Assembly (NCBI RefSeq): GCF_021729135.1
Contig: NZ_JAJTWW010000019.1
Location: 1-64,000, forward strand
DNA from: Brevibacterium daeguense
GTDB lineage: Bacteria; Actinomycetota; Actinomycetes; Actinomycetales; Brevibacteriaceae
DNA: 64,000 nt
Direction of reading: 5' to 3'
Part shown: positions 56,165-64,000 of the stretch, piece by piece
Layout of the letters: every line of letters begins with the position of its first letter
Numbering within the stretch: position 1 is the first letter of the stretch
Program-made: the position numbers and the translations under genes
The notes under the pieces: generated by a model
Seen by the model: the letters and a program-made list of their open reading frames with translations, nothing else
Databases searched by the model: none
What the model was told of the DNA's origin: nothing

Positions 56165-56562
56165 ACGCCCTTATCGCAGTCCTCGCCCAGACGCCGGTGC
56201 CCGAAGAGGACATCGTCTACCCGGATCCGGTGACGGTGACCCCCGGCACGATCGGCTTCCTCTTCACCTTCTTCGTGGCCGTCGCCGTCGTGCTGCTCGC
56301 CCGCGACGCTCTCCGTCGGGTCCGACGGGTGCGCGCAGTCGACAACGCTCAGGAGGTCTATCCGATCCCGATGCGCAGGCAGGCCGGTGAGAAGCCCGCC
56401 GCCGAGCCCGACGCCGGCTCCGCCGCAGGTGCCGGTTCTGCCGGCGTCGCGGACGCTGCAGCCGCCGGTCCGGGCGATGGCTCCGCCGGCACCGATGGCT
56501 CTGCCGGCACCGATGGTCAGGGCCCGGACGGCAGCACCGCCCAGCCGCACAGCGGACGCTGA
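56161..56562 (+). CDS. small membrane protein coupled to mca
   Basis: A 133-residue protein with one membrane helix (about 31-48), a basic stretch (RRVRRVRAVDNAQEVYPIPMRRQ) and an Ala/Gly/Asp-rich tail with a repeated GSAGTD unit. A protein of this type follows mca in mycobacteria (Rv1081c position). The N-terminus before the helix is short and probably outside. Its GTG start lies in the mca stop. No function is known. Confidence 0.72.
   Translation: MNALIAVLAQTPVPEEDIVYPDPVTVTPGTIGFLFTFFVAVAVVLLARDALRRVRRVRAVDNAQEVYPIPMRRQAGEKPAAEPDAGSAAGAGSAGVADAAAAGPGDGSAGTDGSAGTDGQGPDGSTAQPHSGR
56479..56514 (+). repeat. 18-bp tandem repeat in the small membrane protein tail
   Basis: Two units at 56479-56496 and 56497-56514, differing at one base, encode GSAGTD twice. 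Confidence 0.75.
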
Positions 56563-56587
56563 GATCTGAAGTCAACCGGGGCGCCGC

Positions 56588-57349
56588 TCAGAGCTCCGGG
56601 TTGATCGTGACCGCCGCGACGATGAGTGCTGCCAGGTGGCTGCCGAAGCCCAGCACAGTGAAGGTGTGGAAGATCTCGTGGAAGCCGAACACACTGGGCG
56701 CAGGATCAGGGCGCTTGATGCCGTAGACCACGGCGCCCGTGATGTAGAGCGCGCCGCCGACCACGACGAGGATGCCGACGGCGAGGTCAGCCTGCCAGAT
56801 CTGCGGGATGTAGCCGACGCCTGCGATTCCGATGCCGATGTACACGGGCACGAACAGCCACCTGGGCGCCGTGGTCCACACGAGGCGGAAGACCACGCCG
56901 AGCGCGGCACCCACCCACATGATGGTCAGCAGCACCACGGCGTCGCTCCGGTCGAGCATCATCACCGCCAGCGGCGTGTACGTGCCGGCGATGATGAGGA
57001 AGATGTTGGCGTGGTCGATGCGCCGCAGCAGCAGGCGCACCTTCGTCCGCCAGCGCCCGCGATGGTAGATCGCCGAGGTGCCGAAGAGCATCATCCCGGT
57101 CAGCGTGAACACCGCCGCGGCCAGCCGTGAGGCGATCGTCGGGGCCAGAATGATGAGGGCCAGCCCGCCGACGACGGCCAGCGGGAACGCACCCGCGTGG
57201 ATCCAGCCGCGCCACGTCGGCTTGAGCTGACCGGCGAGCCGGCTCAGCTCCAGGCGCAGGGCGCGCCCCCGCCGGGAGGAGTGGAGATCCCGCTTCGGGG
57301 CACGTGCGGGGCGCACCGCCTCGGGCCCGGTCTCAGTGCTCGGTTCCAT
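56588..57349 (-). CDS. hemolysin III/PAQR family membrane protein
   Basis: A 253-residue seven-helix protein of the hemolysin III (YqfA-like PAQR) family. The metal-site residues appear in SAIYHRGRW (Ser, His), DHANIFLIIAGTYTP (Asp, His) and the final HEIFHTFTVLG (two His). The ATG at 57349 is chosen over a longer frame because it follows a TACGAT box by six bases and lies next to a GGAGG. It sits between mca and uppS, as Rv1085c does. Enzyme activity in bacteria is unsettled. Confidence 0.9.
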   Translation of the reverse strand: MEPSTETGPEAVRPARAPKRDLHSSRRGRALRLELSRLAGQLKPTWRGWIHAGAFPLAVVGGLALIILAPTIASRLAAAVFTLTGMMLFGTSAIYHRGRWRTKVRLLLRRIDHANIFLIIAGTYTPLAVMMLDRSDAVVLLTIMWVGAALGVVFRLVWTTAPRWLFVPVYIGIGIAGVGYIPQIWQADLAVGILVVVGGALYITGAVVYGIKRPDPAPSVFGFHEIFHTFTVLGFGSHLAALIVAAVTINPEL

Positions 57350-57355
57350 CCTCCA

Positions 57356-57399
57356 ATCGTAGGCGGGGCGGCTGAGCGACTCCGGCGGACGGGTAATCT
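57356..57399. promoter_or_regulatory. divergent promoter elements of hemolysin III and uppS genes
   Basis: Minus strand: TACGAT (57361-57356) ends six bases before the hemolysin III ATG. Plus strand: TAATCT (57394-57399) would start the uppS transcript near 57406. No good -35 elements are seen. Confidence 0.35.
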
Positions 57400-57453
57400 G
57401 AGACGGGATCGAACGAGCAGACTTCCCGGCAGCGGGAGACGAGGACTGGGTGA

Positions 57454-58236
57454 ATGATGGGAACGCCGCGGTCATGGCTGTACCGTCTCTACGACCGACG
57501 CATCAAGCAGGAGATCGGGCCCGGAGAGCAGGTGCCGCGGCACGTCGGCGTGATCACCGACGGCAACCGCCGCTGGGCGAAGGAGTTCGGCACCACGACC
57601 GAGCACGGCCATCGGATGGGCGCGGACAAGATCATCGAGTTCCTGCAGTGGTGCGAGGAGATCGGCGTCGAAGTCGTGACGCTGTACGTGCTGTCCAAGG
57701 AGAACCTCGCCCGGCCGGCCTCGGAGGTGGCAGCGCTGACGAGCATCATCTCGGAGATGGTCGATCGGATCGCCGACCGGGACGTCGTCTCCATCCAGCT
57801 GGTCGGCGACCTGCGGGTCATCCCGGAGCCGCTGCGGTCGCAGCTCGCGGCCGCCCAGCAGCGCTCCGCCGCCGGCGATCAGACCGCGAAGACGATGACC
57901 GTCAACATCGCCGTCGGGTACGGCGGCCGCCAGGAGATCGTCGACGCCGTGCGGTCCTGGCTCGAAGAGCAGCGCGCTGCCGGCGCCGGGCTGAAGGACG
58001 TGATCGGCGCCCTGAGCGAGGATGTCATCTCCGAGCACCTCTACACGAAAGGCCAGCCGGACCCGGACCTGATCATCCGCACGTCGGGGGAGCAGCGCCT
58101 GTCCGGCTTCATGATGTGGCAGAGCGCCTACTCCGAGTTCTACTTCTGCGAGGTCTACTGGCCGGATTTCCGCCGCACCGACTTCCTGCGCGCCGTTCGC
58201 TCCTATGGCCGCAGGAATCGCCGCTACGGCAGATGA
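57454..58236 (+). CDS. uppS: cis-prenyl diphosphate synthase (Rv1086-type, UppS family)
   Basis: Makes Z-configured prenyl diphosphates used as lipid carriers for wall polymers. The catalytic aspartate is Asp36 in HVGVITDGNRRWAKE; YVLSKENLARP, and RTSGEQRLSGFMMWQSAYSEFYF near the C-terminus complete the family pattern. The DGNRRW spelling and hemolysin III neighbour point to the short-chain Z,E-farnesyl class of Rv1086 rather than the decaprenyl enzyme Rv2361c; that distinction is inferred. The length is 260. Its TGA overlaps an ATG that opens a 59-codon frame. Confidence 0.9.
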   Translation: MMGTPRSWLYRLYDRRIKQEIGPGEQVPRHVGVITDGNRRWAKEFGTTTEHGHRMGADKIIEFLQWCEEIGVEVVTLYVLSKENLARPASEVAALTSIISEMVDRIADRDVVSIQLVGDLRVIPEPLRSQLAAAQQRSAAGDQTAKTMTVNIAVGYGGRQEIVDAVRSWLEEQRAAGAGLKDVIGALSEDVISEHLYTKGQPDPDLIIRTSGEQRLSGFMMWQSAYSEFYFCEVYWPDFRRTDFLRAVRSYGRRNRRYGR

Positions 58237-58412
58237 GCGCGGCCTGGCGATTCAGGCGCTGTTCACCCAAGAGTTACGCGGAAGCCGGGTGTTGCTGGCC
58301 GCGCGGGGACTGGAGCGGACGTAGGTTGAGAGGAGTTGGCCGACACCAACCCGAGGTGAATGCCTCATCGGGGAAGGATCGAGGCACAGGCACCTCGGCA
58401 GACGATGCTTAG
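58233..58412 (+). CDS. possible 59-residue ORF between uppS and phoH
   Basis: An open frame beginning with ATGA at the uppS stop and ending nine bases before phoH. It would encode [20 protein letters not shown] and onward, Arg/Gly-rich, with no recognised family. Mycobacterial phoH2 is preceded by a small antitoxin gene, phoAT, so position is suggestive, but I see no clear sequence resemblance. A promoter and leader structure for phoH overlap its 3' half. It may be non-coding. Confidence 0.2.
   Translation: MSAAWRFRRCSPKSYAEAGCCWPRGDWSGRRLRGVGRHQPEVNASSGKDRGTGTSADDA
58322..58398 (+). promoter_or_regulatory. phoH promoter and structured leader
   Basis: TAGGTT at 58322-58327 would start a transcript near 58334. 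The leader folds at once: GTTGG (58335-58339) with CCAAC (58346-58350); then CCGAGGTG (58351-58358) with CACCTCGG (58391-58398), enclosing TGCCTC (58361-58366) with GAGGCA (58381-58386) and a 14-base loop. It ends 22 bases before the phoH ATG. A cis-regulatory RNA is possible. I recognise no known riboswitch. Confidence 0.4.
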
Positions 58413-58420
58413 GGGAGCCC

Positions 58421-59728
58421 ATGGCTGCATCCACCGACCTCCACACCTACGTTCTCGACACCTCGGTACTGCTTTCGGACCCCAACGCAGTGCTGCGGTT
58501 CGATGAGCACGAGGTGGTGATTCCGCTCATCGTGATCACGGAGCTGGAGGGCAAACGGCACCACCCGGACCTGGGCTTCACGGCTCGCAGGGCGCTCAAC
58601 CTCCTCGACGAGTTCCGTCAGGACTTCGGTCGGCTCGACGAGCCGGTGCCTCTCAACGATGAGGGCGGCACGCTGCGGGTCGAGCTCAATCACATCGATT
58701 CGACGTCCATGCCCGTGGCGTTCAACCGCGCCGAGAACGACACGCGGATCCTGTCCGTCGCCCGGAATCTGCAGGCTGAAGGCCGCAGGGTCGTGGTGGT
58801 CACCAAGGACATCCCGATGCGGGTGAAGGCCTCAGCGCTCGGACTCCGCGCCGAGGAATACCTCGCCGAACTCGCGATCGACTCGGGCTTCACGGGGCTC
58901 GCCGAGGTGGCGCTCGCCGAGGACGAGATGGCCCGCCTGTTCGACACCGGATTCGTCGAGACCACGGCGGCCTCGGAGCAGGTCGTCAACACCGGCCTGG
59001 TGCTGTCGTCGCCGCGCGGTTCGGGGCTCGGCCGAGTGGTCGGTCCGAACTGCATCAAACTGGTTCGGGGGGACCGCGACGTGTTCGGCGTCCACGGCCG
59101 CTCCGCCGAGCAGCGGATCGCCATCGACATGCTCACCGATCCCGAGCTCGGCATCGTCTCCCTGGGCGGGCGTGCGGGCACCGGCAAGTCGGCGCTGGCG
59201 CTGATGGCCGGGCTGCAGTCGGTGCTGGAGGACCACACACACGAGAAGATCATGGTGTTCCGTCCGCTCTACGCGGTGGGCGGGCAGAATCTCGGATACC
59301 TGCCGGGGTCCGAGGGGGAGAAGATGAATCCCTGGGCGGAGGCGGTGTTCGACACCCTGGGCGCGCTGGTGTCGAAGAACGTCATCGAGGAGGTGGTGCA
59401 CCGCGGCCTGCTCGAGGTGCTGCCGCTGACGCACATCCGCGGTCGGTCGCTGCACGACTCCTTCGTCATCGTCGACGAGGCGCAGTCCTTGGAGCGCAAC
59501 GTGCTGCTGACAGTGCTCTCGCGGCTCGGCAGCAACTCCCGCGTGGTGCTCACCCACGACGTCGCCCAGCGCGACAATCTGCGGGTCAGCCGCCACGACG
59601 GCGTGTCGGCGGTGATCGAGAAGCTCAAGGGCCATGATCTGTTCGCCCACATCACGCTCACGCGCTCCGAGCGCTCGGCGATCGCGGCGCTCGTGACCAG
59701 CGTGCTGGAGGAGTTCGACCTGCACTGA
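58421..59728 (+). CDS. phoH2: PIN-PhoH family ATPase/ribonuclease (PhoH2)
   Basis: A fusion of an N-terminal PIN RNase domain (about 1-140; [17 protein letters not shown], and later acidic residues NDTRILSVA) with a PhoH helicase-like ATPase (Walker A GRAGTGKS near 250, Walker [12 protein letters not shown]). In mycobacteria PhoH2 is a sequence-specific RNA helicase and RNase acting as a toxin-antitoxin-like module. The length of 435 is normal. AGGGGAG precedes the ATG. Confidence 0.92.
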   Translation: MAASTDLHTYVLDTSVLLSDPNAVLRFDEHEVVIPLIVITELEGKRHHPDLGFTARRALNLLDEFRQDFGRLDEPVPLNDEGGTLRVELNHIDSTSMPVAFNRAENDTRILSVARNLQAEGRRVVVVTKDIPMRVKASALGLRAEEYLAELAIDSGFTGLAEVALAEDEMARLFDTGFVETTAASEQVVNTGLVLSSPRGSGLGRVVGPNCIKLVRGDRDVFGVHGRSAEQRIAIDMLTDPELGIVSLGGRAGTGKSALALMAGLQSVLEDHTHEKIMVFRPLYAVGGQNLGYLPGSEGEKMNPWAEAVFDTLGALVSKNVIEEVVHRGLLEVLPLTHIRGRSLHDSFVIVDEAQSLERNVLLTVLSRLGSNSRVVLTHDVAQRDNLRVSRHDGVSAVIEKLKGHDLFAHITLTRSERSAIAALVTSVLEEFDLH

Positions 59729-59738
59729 GCAGGAGGAC

Positions 59739-60230
59739 TCAGGCCTCCGGGCCGGGCGGCGGCTGTCGGGTGAGATCCGCATGGAGATGATGGGTCATGG
59801 GCTCTCCGACCGCCGCCATCGCGAAATCCACCGAGAGCGTGTCACCGGACAGCCGGTACACCCGCTCGGTGGACGTCACGTGCTTGGCGGTCGCGGAGTT
59901 CATCACCCGCGAGGACAGCCGGAGCTCGAATCCGTCCGCTGCCCGGCTGAGCGTGCCCTCCGCCAGCTCGGTCTGGCCGGTCGGCAGGGCGAGCACGAAC
60001 TCTGCACGGTCCGCCTCGGGGACCCGCAGGTAGCCGGTCTCCGTGTGCATCGGCTGCCCAGCGGGTGACCAGGTGCGCTGCAGGTAGTGCAGGAAGGGCT
60101 TGCCGACGTCGGTGAAGGTCAGCTCCTCGGTATAGGAGAACGGCTCGATCGTGGGATATTCGCCGCGGCCTGGGCCGCGCCAGACGCCGATGATGGCAGC
60201 GGCCGGAGCGAGATTCGGGTGAGTGCTCAT
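59739..60230 (-). CDS. nitrobindin-like heme-binding beta-barrel protein
   Basis: A 163-residue protein of the nitrobindin/THAP4-C family that binds ferric heme and reacts with nitric oxide or peroxynitrite. The signature GVWRGPGRGEYPTIEPFSYTEE is near the N-terminus, and the GEPMTHHLHADL segment at the C-terminus supplies the likely proximal histidine. Ten bases separate it from phoH2, to which it converges. It may complement the NO-responsive WhiB1 in nitrosative stress, which is inference. Confidence 0.9.
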   Translation of the reverse strand: MSTHPNLAPAAAIIGVWRGPGRGEYPTIEPFSYTEELTFTDVGKPFLHYLQRTWSPAGQPMHTETGYLRVPEADRAEFVLALPTGQTELAEGTLSRAADGFELRLSSRVMNSATAKHVTSTERVYRLSGDTLSVDFAMAAVGEPMTHHLHADLTRQPPPGPEA

Positions 60231-60281
60231 GCTCCATGGTAGGCATCGTCCTCGCGCATCGCAGGCGCGAGCTCAGATCGG

Positions 60282-60863
60282 TCAGCGGCGCACTCGATAC
60301 CGGAGGTGCAGCACCCGACTGCCCTGGATCACCGCGTCGGGATCCTCCAGCAGGTGCTGCGCGTCGACCGACCCGAAGTAGCGCTTGCCGGACCCGAACA
60401 CGACGGGGACGATGTCCATCCGCACCTCGTCGATCAGGCCCGCGGCAAGCACCTGGCCACCGACCTCGCCGGCGGCGACCTCGACCAGGCGGTCGCCCGC
60501 GAGCGCCTGCGCCCGGACCACGGCTGCCTCTACGCCGTCGACGAAGTGGAACGGCGCCTCGGGATGCCAGCCCTCAGGCCTGCCCCGGTGAGTCACGACG
60601 ATGACGTGGTCGACCCCGCCCGGAGGCTTCCCTTCCCAGCCGTCCGCGATGTCGAAGACGTGGCGCCCCACGATCGTCGCCCCGATCCGGTCCCAGTACG
60701 GCCGGGTGTAGTCGTAGGACGCCTGCGACACCTTCAGCACGCCGCTCTCGTCCAACGGGACGTCCCCGCTGAGCAGCCAGTCGAACAGCGGTCCGGGCTG
60801 GTCGCCCTCGTCCGCGATGAAGCCGTCGAGCGATACCGAGGCGTACATGACTGCTCTGCCCAC
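60282..60863 (-). CDS. dihydrofolate reductase family protein (RibD C-terminal type)
   Basis: A 193-residue NADPH-dependent reductase-like protein. MYASVSLDGFIADEGDQPG, IVGRHVFDIADGWEGKPP and EVAAGEVGGQVLAAGLIDEVRMDIVPVVFGSG are typical of the YyaP/YwjB-like group. The true substrate of the family is mostly unknown, and it is not the essential folate enzyme. The start is a GTG at 60863 with GAGGAG upstream. It lies alone between nitrobindin and fumC. Confidence 0.85.
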   Translation of the reverse strand: MGRAVMYASVSLDGFIADEGDQPGPLFDWLLSGDVPLDESGVLKVSQASYDYTRPYWDRIGATIVGRHVFDIADGWEGKPPGGVDHVIVVTHRGRPEGWHPEAPFHFVDGVEAAVVRAQALAGDRLVEVAAGEVGGQVLAAGLIDEVRMDIVPVVFGSGKRYFGSVDAQHLLEDPDAVIQGSRVLHLRYRVRR

Positions 60864-60994
60864 GAGGCGCTCCTCTGCTCTGGGTGCAATGAGTCCAAGG
60901 CTAGGCGAACTGGGCCGTCAGCATCGAGCCGGCGTCGATTCCGGCGAGCGACCGGCCGGTCACCGGCGCAAGCGCGTCCCGGCTCACGTGCCGC
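60864..60994. other. 131-base spacer before the DHFR-like gene
   Basis: I see no ORF. On the minus strand a TAGCCT box (near 60900) may be the -10 element of the DHFR-like gene, without a clear partner. Confidence 0.3.
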
Positions 60995-61028
60995 GACGCC
61001 CCGGCACCGAATTCGATGCCGGGGCGTC
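60995..61028. terminator. terminator hairpin downstream of fumC, distal
   Basis: GACGCCCCGGCA (60995-61006) pairs perfectly with TGCCGGGGCGTC (61017-61028) around a 10-base loop. It is the second of two strong hairpins after fumC. Confidence 0.75.
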
Positions 61029-61078
61029 AGCGGTCGGAATTCTTCAGCCGACCGGGTGCGGCGCTGGTCTCAGCGGAC

Positions 61079-61110
61079 GCACGACCGCACCGCCGACGGT
61101 GCGGTCGTGC
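61079..61110. terminator. terminator hairpin downstream of fumC, proximal
   Basis: A perfect 14-base stem, GCACGACCGCACCG (61079-61092) with CGGTGCGGTCGTGC (61097-61110), closes a CCGA tetraloop 16 bases past the fumC stop. It is the most stable-looking hairpin in the window; no T-run follows. Confidence 0.85.
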
Positions 61111-61150
61111 AGTCGCCGACCATGGTCACCTGTAGTCGCCGATCATGGTC
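61111..61150 (-). repeat. 23-bp-period duplication at the fumC 3' end
   Basis: Seventeen bases at 61134-61150, coding the C-terminal TMIGDY of FumC, recur with one mismatch at 61111-61127, across and beyond the stop codon. Confidence 0.75.
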
Positions 61151-62529
61151 GTGACGTCGAGGGCCTTGTCGAGATCCTGCTCGGTGATCGAGCCGTTCTC
61201 GACGAAGCCGAGGGCGATCGTGGCCTCCTTGACGGTCATCTTGTTGGCCACTGCGTGCTTGGCGATCTTCGCGGCGGCCTCGTATCCGATGACCTTGTTG
61301 AGCGGGGTGACGATCGACGGCGACGCCTCGGCGAGGAAGCGGGCGCGCTCCTCGTTCGCCGTCAGTCCCCTGATCATCTTGTCGGCCATCACGCGGGAGA
61401 CGTTCGTGATCAGGCGGATCGACTCGAGCAGGTTGGAGGCCATCACCGGGATGCCCACGTTGAGCTCGAATGCGCCGTTCGTGGACGACAGCGCCACGGT
61501 GGTGTCGTTGCCGATGACCTGAGCGGATGCCTGGATCGCAGCTTCGCAGATGACCGGGTTGACCTTGCCGGGCATGATCGACGAGCCGGGCTGCAGGTCG
61601 GGGATGTGGATCTCGCCCAGACCGGTGTTGGGACCGGAGCCCATCCAGCGCAGGTCATTGTTGATCTTCATGTAGCTGTAGGCGATGGTGCGCAGCTGAC
61701 CGGACACCTCGACCAGGCCGTCGCGGTTGGCCTGCGCCTCGAAGTGGTTGCGGGCCTCGGTGATCGGCAGGCCGGTCTGCTCGGCGAGCAGCTCGACCAC
61801 GCGGGAGGAGAAGCCCGCCGGCGTGTTGATGCCGGTGCCGACTGCGGTTCCGCCCTGCGGCACCTCCGCGACCCGCGGCAGCGCGGCGTCGATCCGCTCG
61901 ATGCCGTAGCGCACCTGAGCGGCGTAGCCGCCGAACTCCTGGCCGAGCGTCACCGGGGTGGCGTCCATGAGGTGCGTGCGGCCGGCCTTGACGATGTGCT
62001 CGAACTCGGCGGCCTTGTCCTCCAGCGCCGAGGCGAGGTGGTCCATGGCGGGCTTGAGATCGTTGACCAGCGCCGAGGTGACCGCCACATGCACCGAGGT
62101 GGGGAACACATCGTTCGAGGACTGCGAGGCGTTCACGTGGTCGTTGGGGTGGACCTCGATGCCCGTGCCTTCGAGCGACCGGGACGCCAGCGTCGCCAGC
62201 ACCTCGTTGGTGTTCATGTTCGAGGACGTCCCCGACCCGGTCTGGAACACGTCGATCGGGAAGTGCTCGTGGTGGTCCCCGCCGATGATCTCGTCGGCGG
62301 CGGCTTGGATCGCGGAGGAGCGGTCGGTGTCGAGCACTCCGAGCTCTTCGTTGGCCCGGGCGGCGGCCTTCTTCACCTGCGCCAGCGCCGCGATGTGGGC
62401 GCGCTCCAGGGTAGTGCCGGAGATCGGGAAGTTCTCCACCGCGCGCTGGGTCTGCGCCCGGTAGAGGGCCTTGGCCGGTACCCTGACCTCGCCCATCGTG
62501 TCGTGCTCGACGCGGAATTCCTCGGTCAT
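61126..62529 (-). CDS. fumC: class II fumarate hydratase
   Basis: Heat-stable, iron-free fumarase of the TCA cycle, hydrating fumarate to malate. The 467-residue protein has [14 protein letters not shown], the [14 protein letters not shown] catalytic His region, and the superfamily signature [17 protein letters not shown] precedes the ATG. The C-terminal coding end is partly duplicated after the stop codon. Two strong terminator hairpins follow. Confidence 0.96.
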   Translation of the reverse strand: MTEEFRVEHDTMGEVRVPAKALYRAQTQRAVENFPISGTTLERAHIAALAQVKKAAARANEELGVLDTDRSSAIQAAADEIIGGDHHEHFPIDVFQTGSGTSSNMNTNEVLATLASRSLEGTGIEVHPNDHVNASQSSNDVFPTSVHVAVTSALVNDLKPAMDHLASALEDKAAEFEHIVKAGRTHLMDATPVTLGQEFGGYAAQVRYGIERIDAALPRVAEVPQGGTAVGTGINTPAGFSSRVVELLAEQTGLPITEARNHFEAQANRDGLVEVSGQLRTIAYSYMKINNDLRWMGSGPNTGLGEIHIPDLQPGSSIMPGKVNPVICEAAIQASAQVIGNDTTVALSSTNGAFELNVGIPVMASNLLESIRLITNVSRVMADKMIRGLTANEERARFLAEASPSIVTPLNKVIGYEAAAKIAKHAVANKMTVKEATIALGFVENGSITEQDLDKALDVTTMIGDYR

Positions 62530-62615
62530 ACTGTGTCAGCTCCTTGCTGTCGGTGCGGCGCGGCCGTAGACGACCGCGAGTGCGGATGAGCGGTCGCGTG
62601 CGACCGCAGGGACTG

Positions 62616-63290
62616 TCAGCCGACGATCGGCGCGGGTGCCTCGGGCCGTCCGCCCTCGTACTCGCCGAGTTCGGCGACGACATTCACCTGGCCATCGGAC
62701 AGATGATAGGTCAGGCCCAGGATGACCAGCCTGCGCTCCTCGAGCGCCCGGCTGAGGATCGCCGAGCGCTGGGGCAGCCGGTGGACGGTGTCGATGGTGT
62801 TCTGCGCGACGGTGCCGTTGACGTCGCCGCGGCCGGCGCCTCGGGCCCGGACGACCGACGGGTAGATCCCGGACACGACGTCGGCGATGAAGCCTTCGGG
62901 CACGTCTCCGGAGCCGAACGACTCGACGGCCGCGGTGATCGCTCCGCAGCTGTCGTGGCCGAGGACGACGAGCAGCGGTGTGCCGAGCACCTCCACGCCG
63001 TATTCGAGGGTGCCGATCGTCACCGAGTCGGTGACCTGTCCGGCGGTGCGGACGACGAACATCTCACCGAGGCCCACATCGAAGATCATCTCGGCCGCGA
63101 CGCGCGAGTCGGAGCAGCCGAACAGGGTGGCGAAAGGGGCCTGCGAACTCGCCAGCGCCCGACGGCGGGAGGAGTCCTGGTTCGGGTGCTGCGGGGTGTC
63201 GGCAACGAAGCGCCGATTGCCCTCGAACAGGCGGACGAGCGCGGATGCGGGCGTGGAGTAGGAGTTCTGGCTGGAATCAGAGGAGGCCAC
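62616..63290 (-). CDS. beta-carbonic anhydrase
   Basis: A zinc enzyme interconverting CO2 and bicarbonate. Ligands are Cys59 in CSDSR with the Asp61-Arg63 dyad, His112 and Cys115 in GHDSCGA, giving a complete site. The length is 224. It may supply bicarbonate for carboxylases such as AccA3. The ATG lies within the last 14 bases of glpX, so it is translationally coupled to it. A second, gamma-type carbonic anhydrase-like gene lies at 44694. Confidence 0.94.
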   Translation of the reverse strand: MASSDSSQNSYSTPASALVRLFEGNRRFVADTPQHPNQDSSRRRALASSQAPFATLFGCSDSRVAAEMIFDVGLGEMFVVRTAGQVTDSVTIGTLEYGVEVLGTPLLVVLGHDSCGAITAAVESFGSGDVPEGFIADVVSGIYPSVVRARGAGRGDVNGTVAQNTIDTVHRLPQRSAILSRALEERRLVILGLTYHLSDGQVNVVAELGEYEGGRPEAPAPIVG

Positions 63291-64000
63291 GGCGTGCTGC
63301 CTCCTCTGCTGCTTCGACGTAGGAGTGGGTCTTCTCCAGCTGGTGCTCGGCGTAGACGTTGCGCACGGTGCCGGACTTCGACCGCATGACCAGCGAATGC
63401 GTGAGCACCCGCTGCCCCTCGTAACGCACTCCCTCGATGAGGTCGCCCTCGGTCACGCCGGTGGCCACGAAGAACGTGTTGTCACCGGTGACGAGGTCGT
63501 CGGTGTTGAGCACGGTGTCGAGCTGCAGGCCGCCCTTGCGGGCATTCTCGCGCTCCTCGTCCGACTGCGGCCACAGGCGGCCCTGGATCACGCCGCCGAG
63601 GGCCTTGATCGCGCAGGCGGTGATGATTCCCTCCGGGGTGCCGCCGATTCCCATGAGCATGTCGATGCCCGTCTCCGGGCGGCAGGCGGAGATCGCGCCG
63701 GCGACATCGCCGTCGCTGATCAGACGGATGCGGGCTCCGGCCTGTCGCACCTCGTCGATGAGCTCGGCGTGACGGGGACGATCGAGGATCACCACGGTGA
63801 CCGAGGACATGTCCTTGCCCTTGCCCTTGGCCTTGGCGACCCTGCGGATGTTCTCCGCCACGGGCAGGCGGAGGTCGACGGAGTCGGCGGCCTCGGGGCC
63901 GGTGACGAGCTTCTCCATATAGAAGACCGCGGAGGGGTCGTACATCGAGCCGCCCTCGCTGACGGCCATCACGGAGATCGCGTTCGGCATGCCCTTGGCA
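63277..64000 (-). CDS. glpX: class II fructose-1,6-bisphosphatase GlpX (5' end outside window)
   Basis: Gluconeogenic phosphatase converting fructose-1,6-bisphosphate to fructose-6-phosphate. The visible 240 C-terminal residues include [43 protein letters not shown] and [19 protein letters not shown], all typical of GlpX. The reading frame runs off the right edge; the in-frame ATG at 63990 lies within the conserved AKGMPNAIS segment and is not the start. In mycobacteria glpX also neighbours fumC (Rv1099c and Rv1098c). Confidence 0.94.
   Translation of the reverse strand, partial: AKGMPNAISVMAVSEGGSMYDPSAVFYMEKLVTGPEAADSVDLRLPVAENIRRVAKAKGKGKDMSSVTVVILDRPRHAELIDEVRQAGARIRLISDGDVAGAISACRPETGIDMLMGIGGTPEGIITACAIKALGGVIQGRLWPQSDEERENARKGGLQLDTVLNTDDLVTGDNTFFVATGVTEGDLIEGVRYEGQRVLTHSLVMRSKSGTVRNVYAEHQLEKTHSYVEAAEEAARRGLL

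Noticed and set aside
58335..58420. phoH leader as a ydaO-type (c-di-AMP) or other known riboswitch
   Set aside because: A GGTGAAT stretch faintly recalls ydaO, but the conserved GGGGA-type core, the later helices and pseudoknot are absent and the leader is too short.

Overview
The window is a gene-dense, high-G+C stretch of an actinobacterial chromosome. It carries two WhiB regulators, the MtrAB-LpqB signalling module, mycothiol-conjugate amidase, a Rv1086-type short-chain Z-prenyl diphosphate synthase and many actinobacteria-restricted families (DUF3499, DUF4307, DUF5719, DUF6459, DUF6912, DUF2505, TIGR03089). Gene order resembles several mycobacterial neighbourhoods joined together (manA-manB-whiB2-fbiA/B; ahcY-mtrA-mtrB-lpqB-comF-hpf-secA; pdtaS-whiB1; mca-hlyIII-uppS-phoH2). 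A Micrococcales member, perhaps Brevibacterium-like, is my inference; no rRNA or other decisive marker is present. I see no tRNA, rRNA, insertion sequence, prophage, CRISPR array or origin, so this looks like core chromosome rather than an island.

Layout. 0-5.6 kb: manA, then a tightly overlapping minus-strand run of a CofD-like protein, CofE, a TIGR03089 protein and both subunits of a 3-oxoacid CoA-transferase. 5.8-14.8 kb: whiB2-type regulator, a large glycosyltransferase-like membrane protein, DUF5719, a Rv3259-type protein, DUF3499, phosphomannomutase and S-adenosylhomocysteinase. 14.8-22.2 kb: RDD and SpoIIM membrane proteins and a MoxR/DUF58/DUF4350/DUF4129/membrane-protein operon. 22.3-32.1 kb: mtrA-mtrB-lpqB, comF, hpf, a YcaQ-type glycosylase and secA. 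32.1-37.4 kb: DUF6459, a LysM protein, a BldC-like regulator, an SAF/CpaE-like pair and small families. 37.6-44.4 kb: giant NAD-glutamate dehydrogenase, PdtaS histidine kinase and whiB1. 44.7-54.5 kb: gamma carbonic anhydrase, metal P-type ATPase, LpdA, acyl-CoA carboxylase alpha chain, Maf, an SGNH-like protein, an AI-2E transporter and greA. 54.6-64 kb: DUF4307, mca, hemolysin III, uppS, PIN-PhoH, nitrobindin-like protein, DHFR-like reductase, fumC, beta carbonic anhydrase and glpX, which is cut by the window end.

The region mixes envelope work (mannose metabolism, prenyl lipid synthesis, MtrAB-LpqB, SecA, MoxR cluster), redox and central carbon metabolism (mca, fumC, glpX, GDH, carboxylase) and global regulation (two WhiBs, PdtaS, HPF, PhoH). 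Many genes overlap by 1 or 4 bases, implying translational coupling. Several starts lie 6-8 bases after a TANNNT-like -10 box, suggesting leaderless mRNAs. Convergent genes are separated by long perfect hairpins.

The points most worth a second look are: a CofD/FbiA-like protein that has lost its hallmark motifs but is still coupled to an intact-looking CofE; a structured leader and a small coupled ORF in front of phoH; an in-frame 24-bp repeat inside comF; an SGNH-fold protein lacking expected catalytic residues; and a recurring pattern of short tandem duplications of about 18-24 bp at gene ends. I found no clear-cut undescribed multi-gene system.
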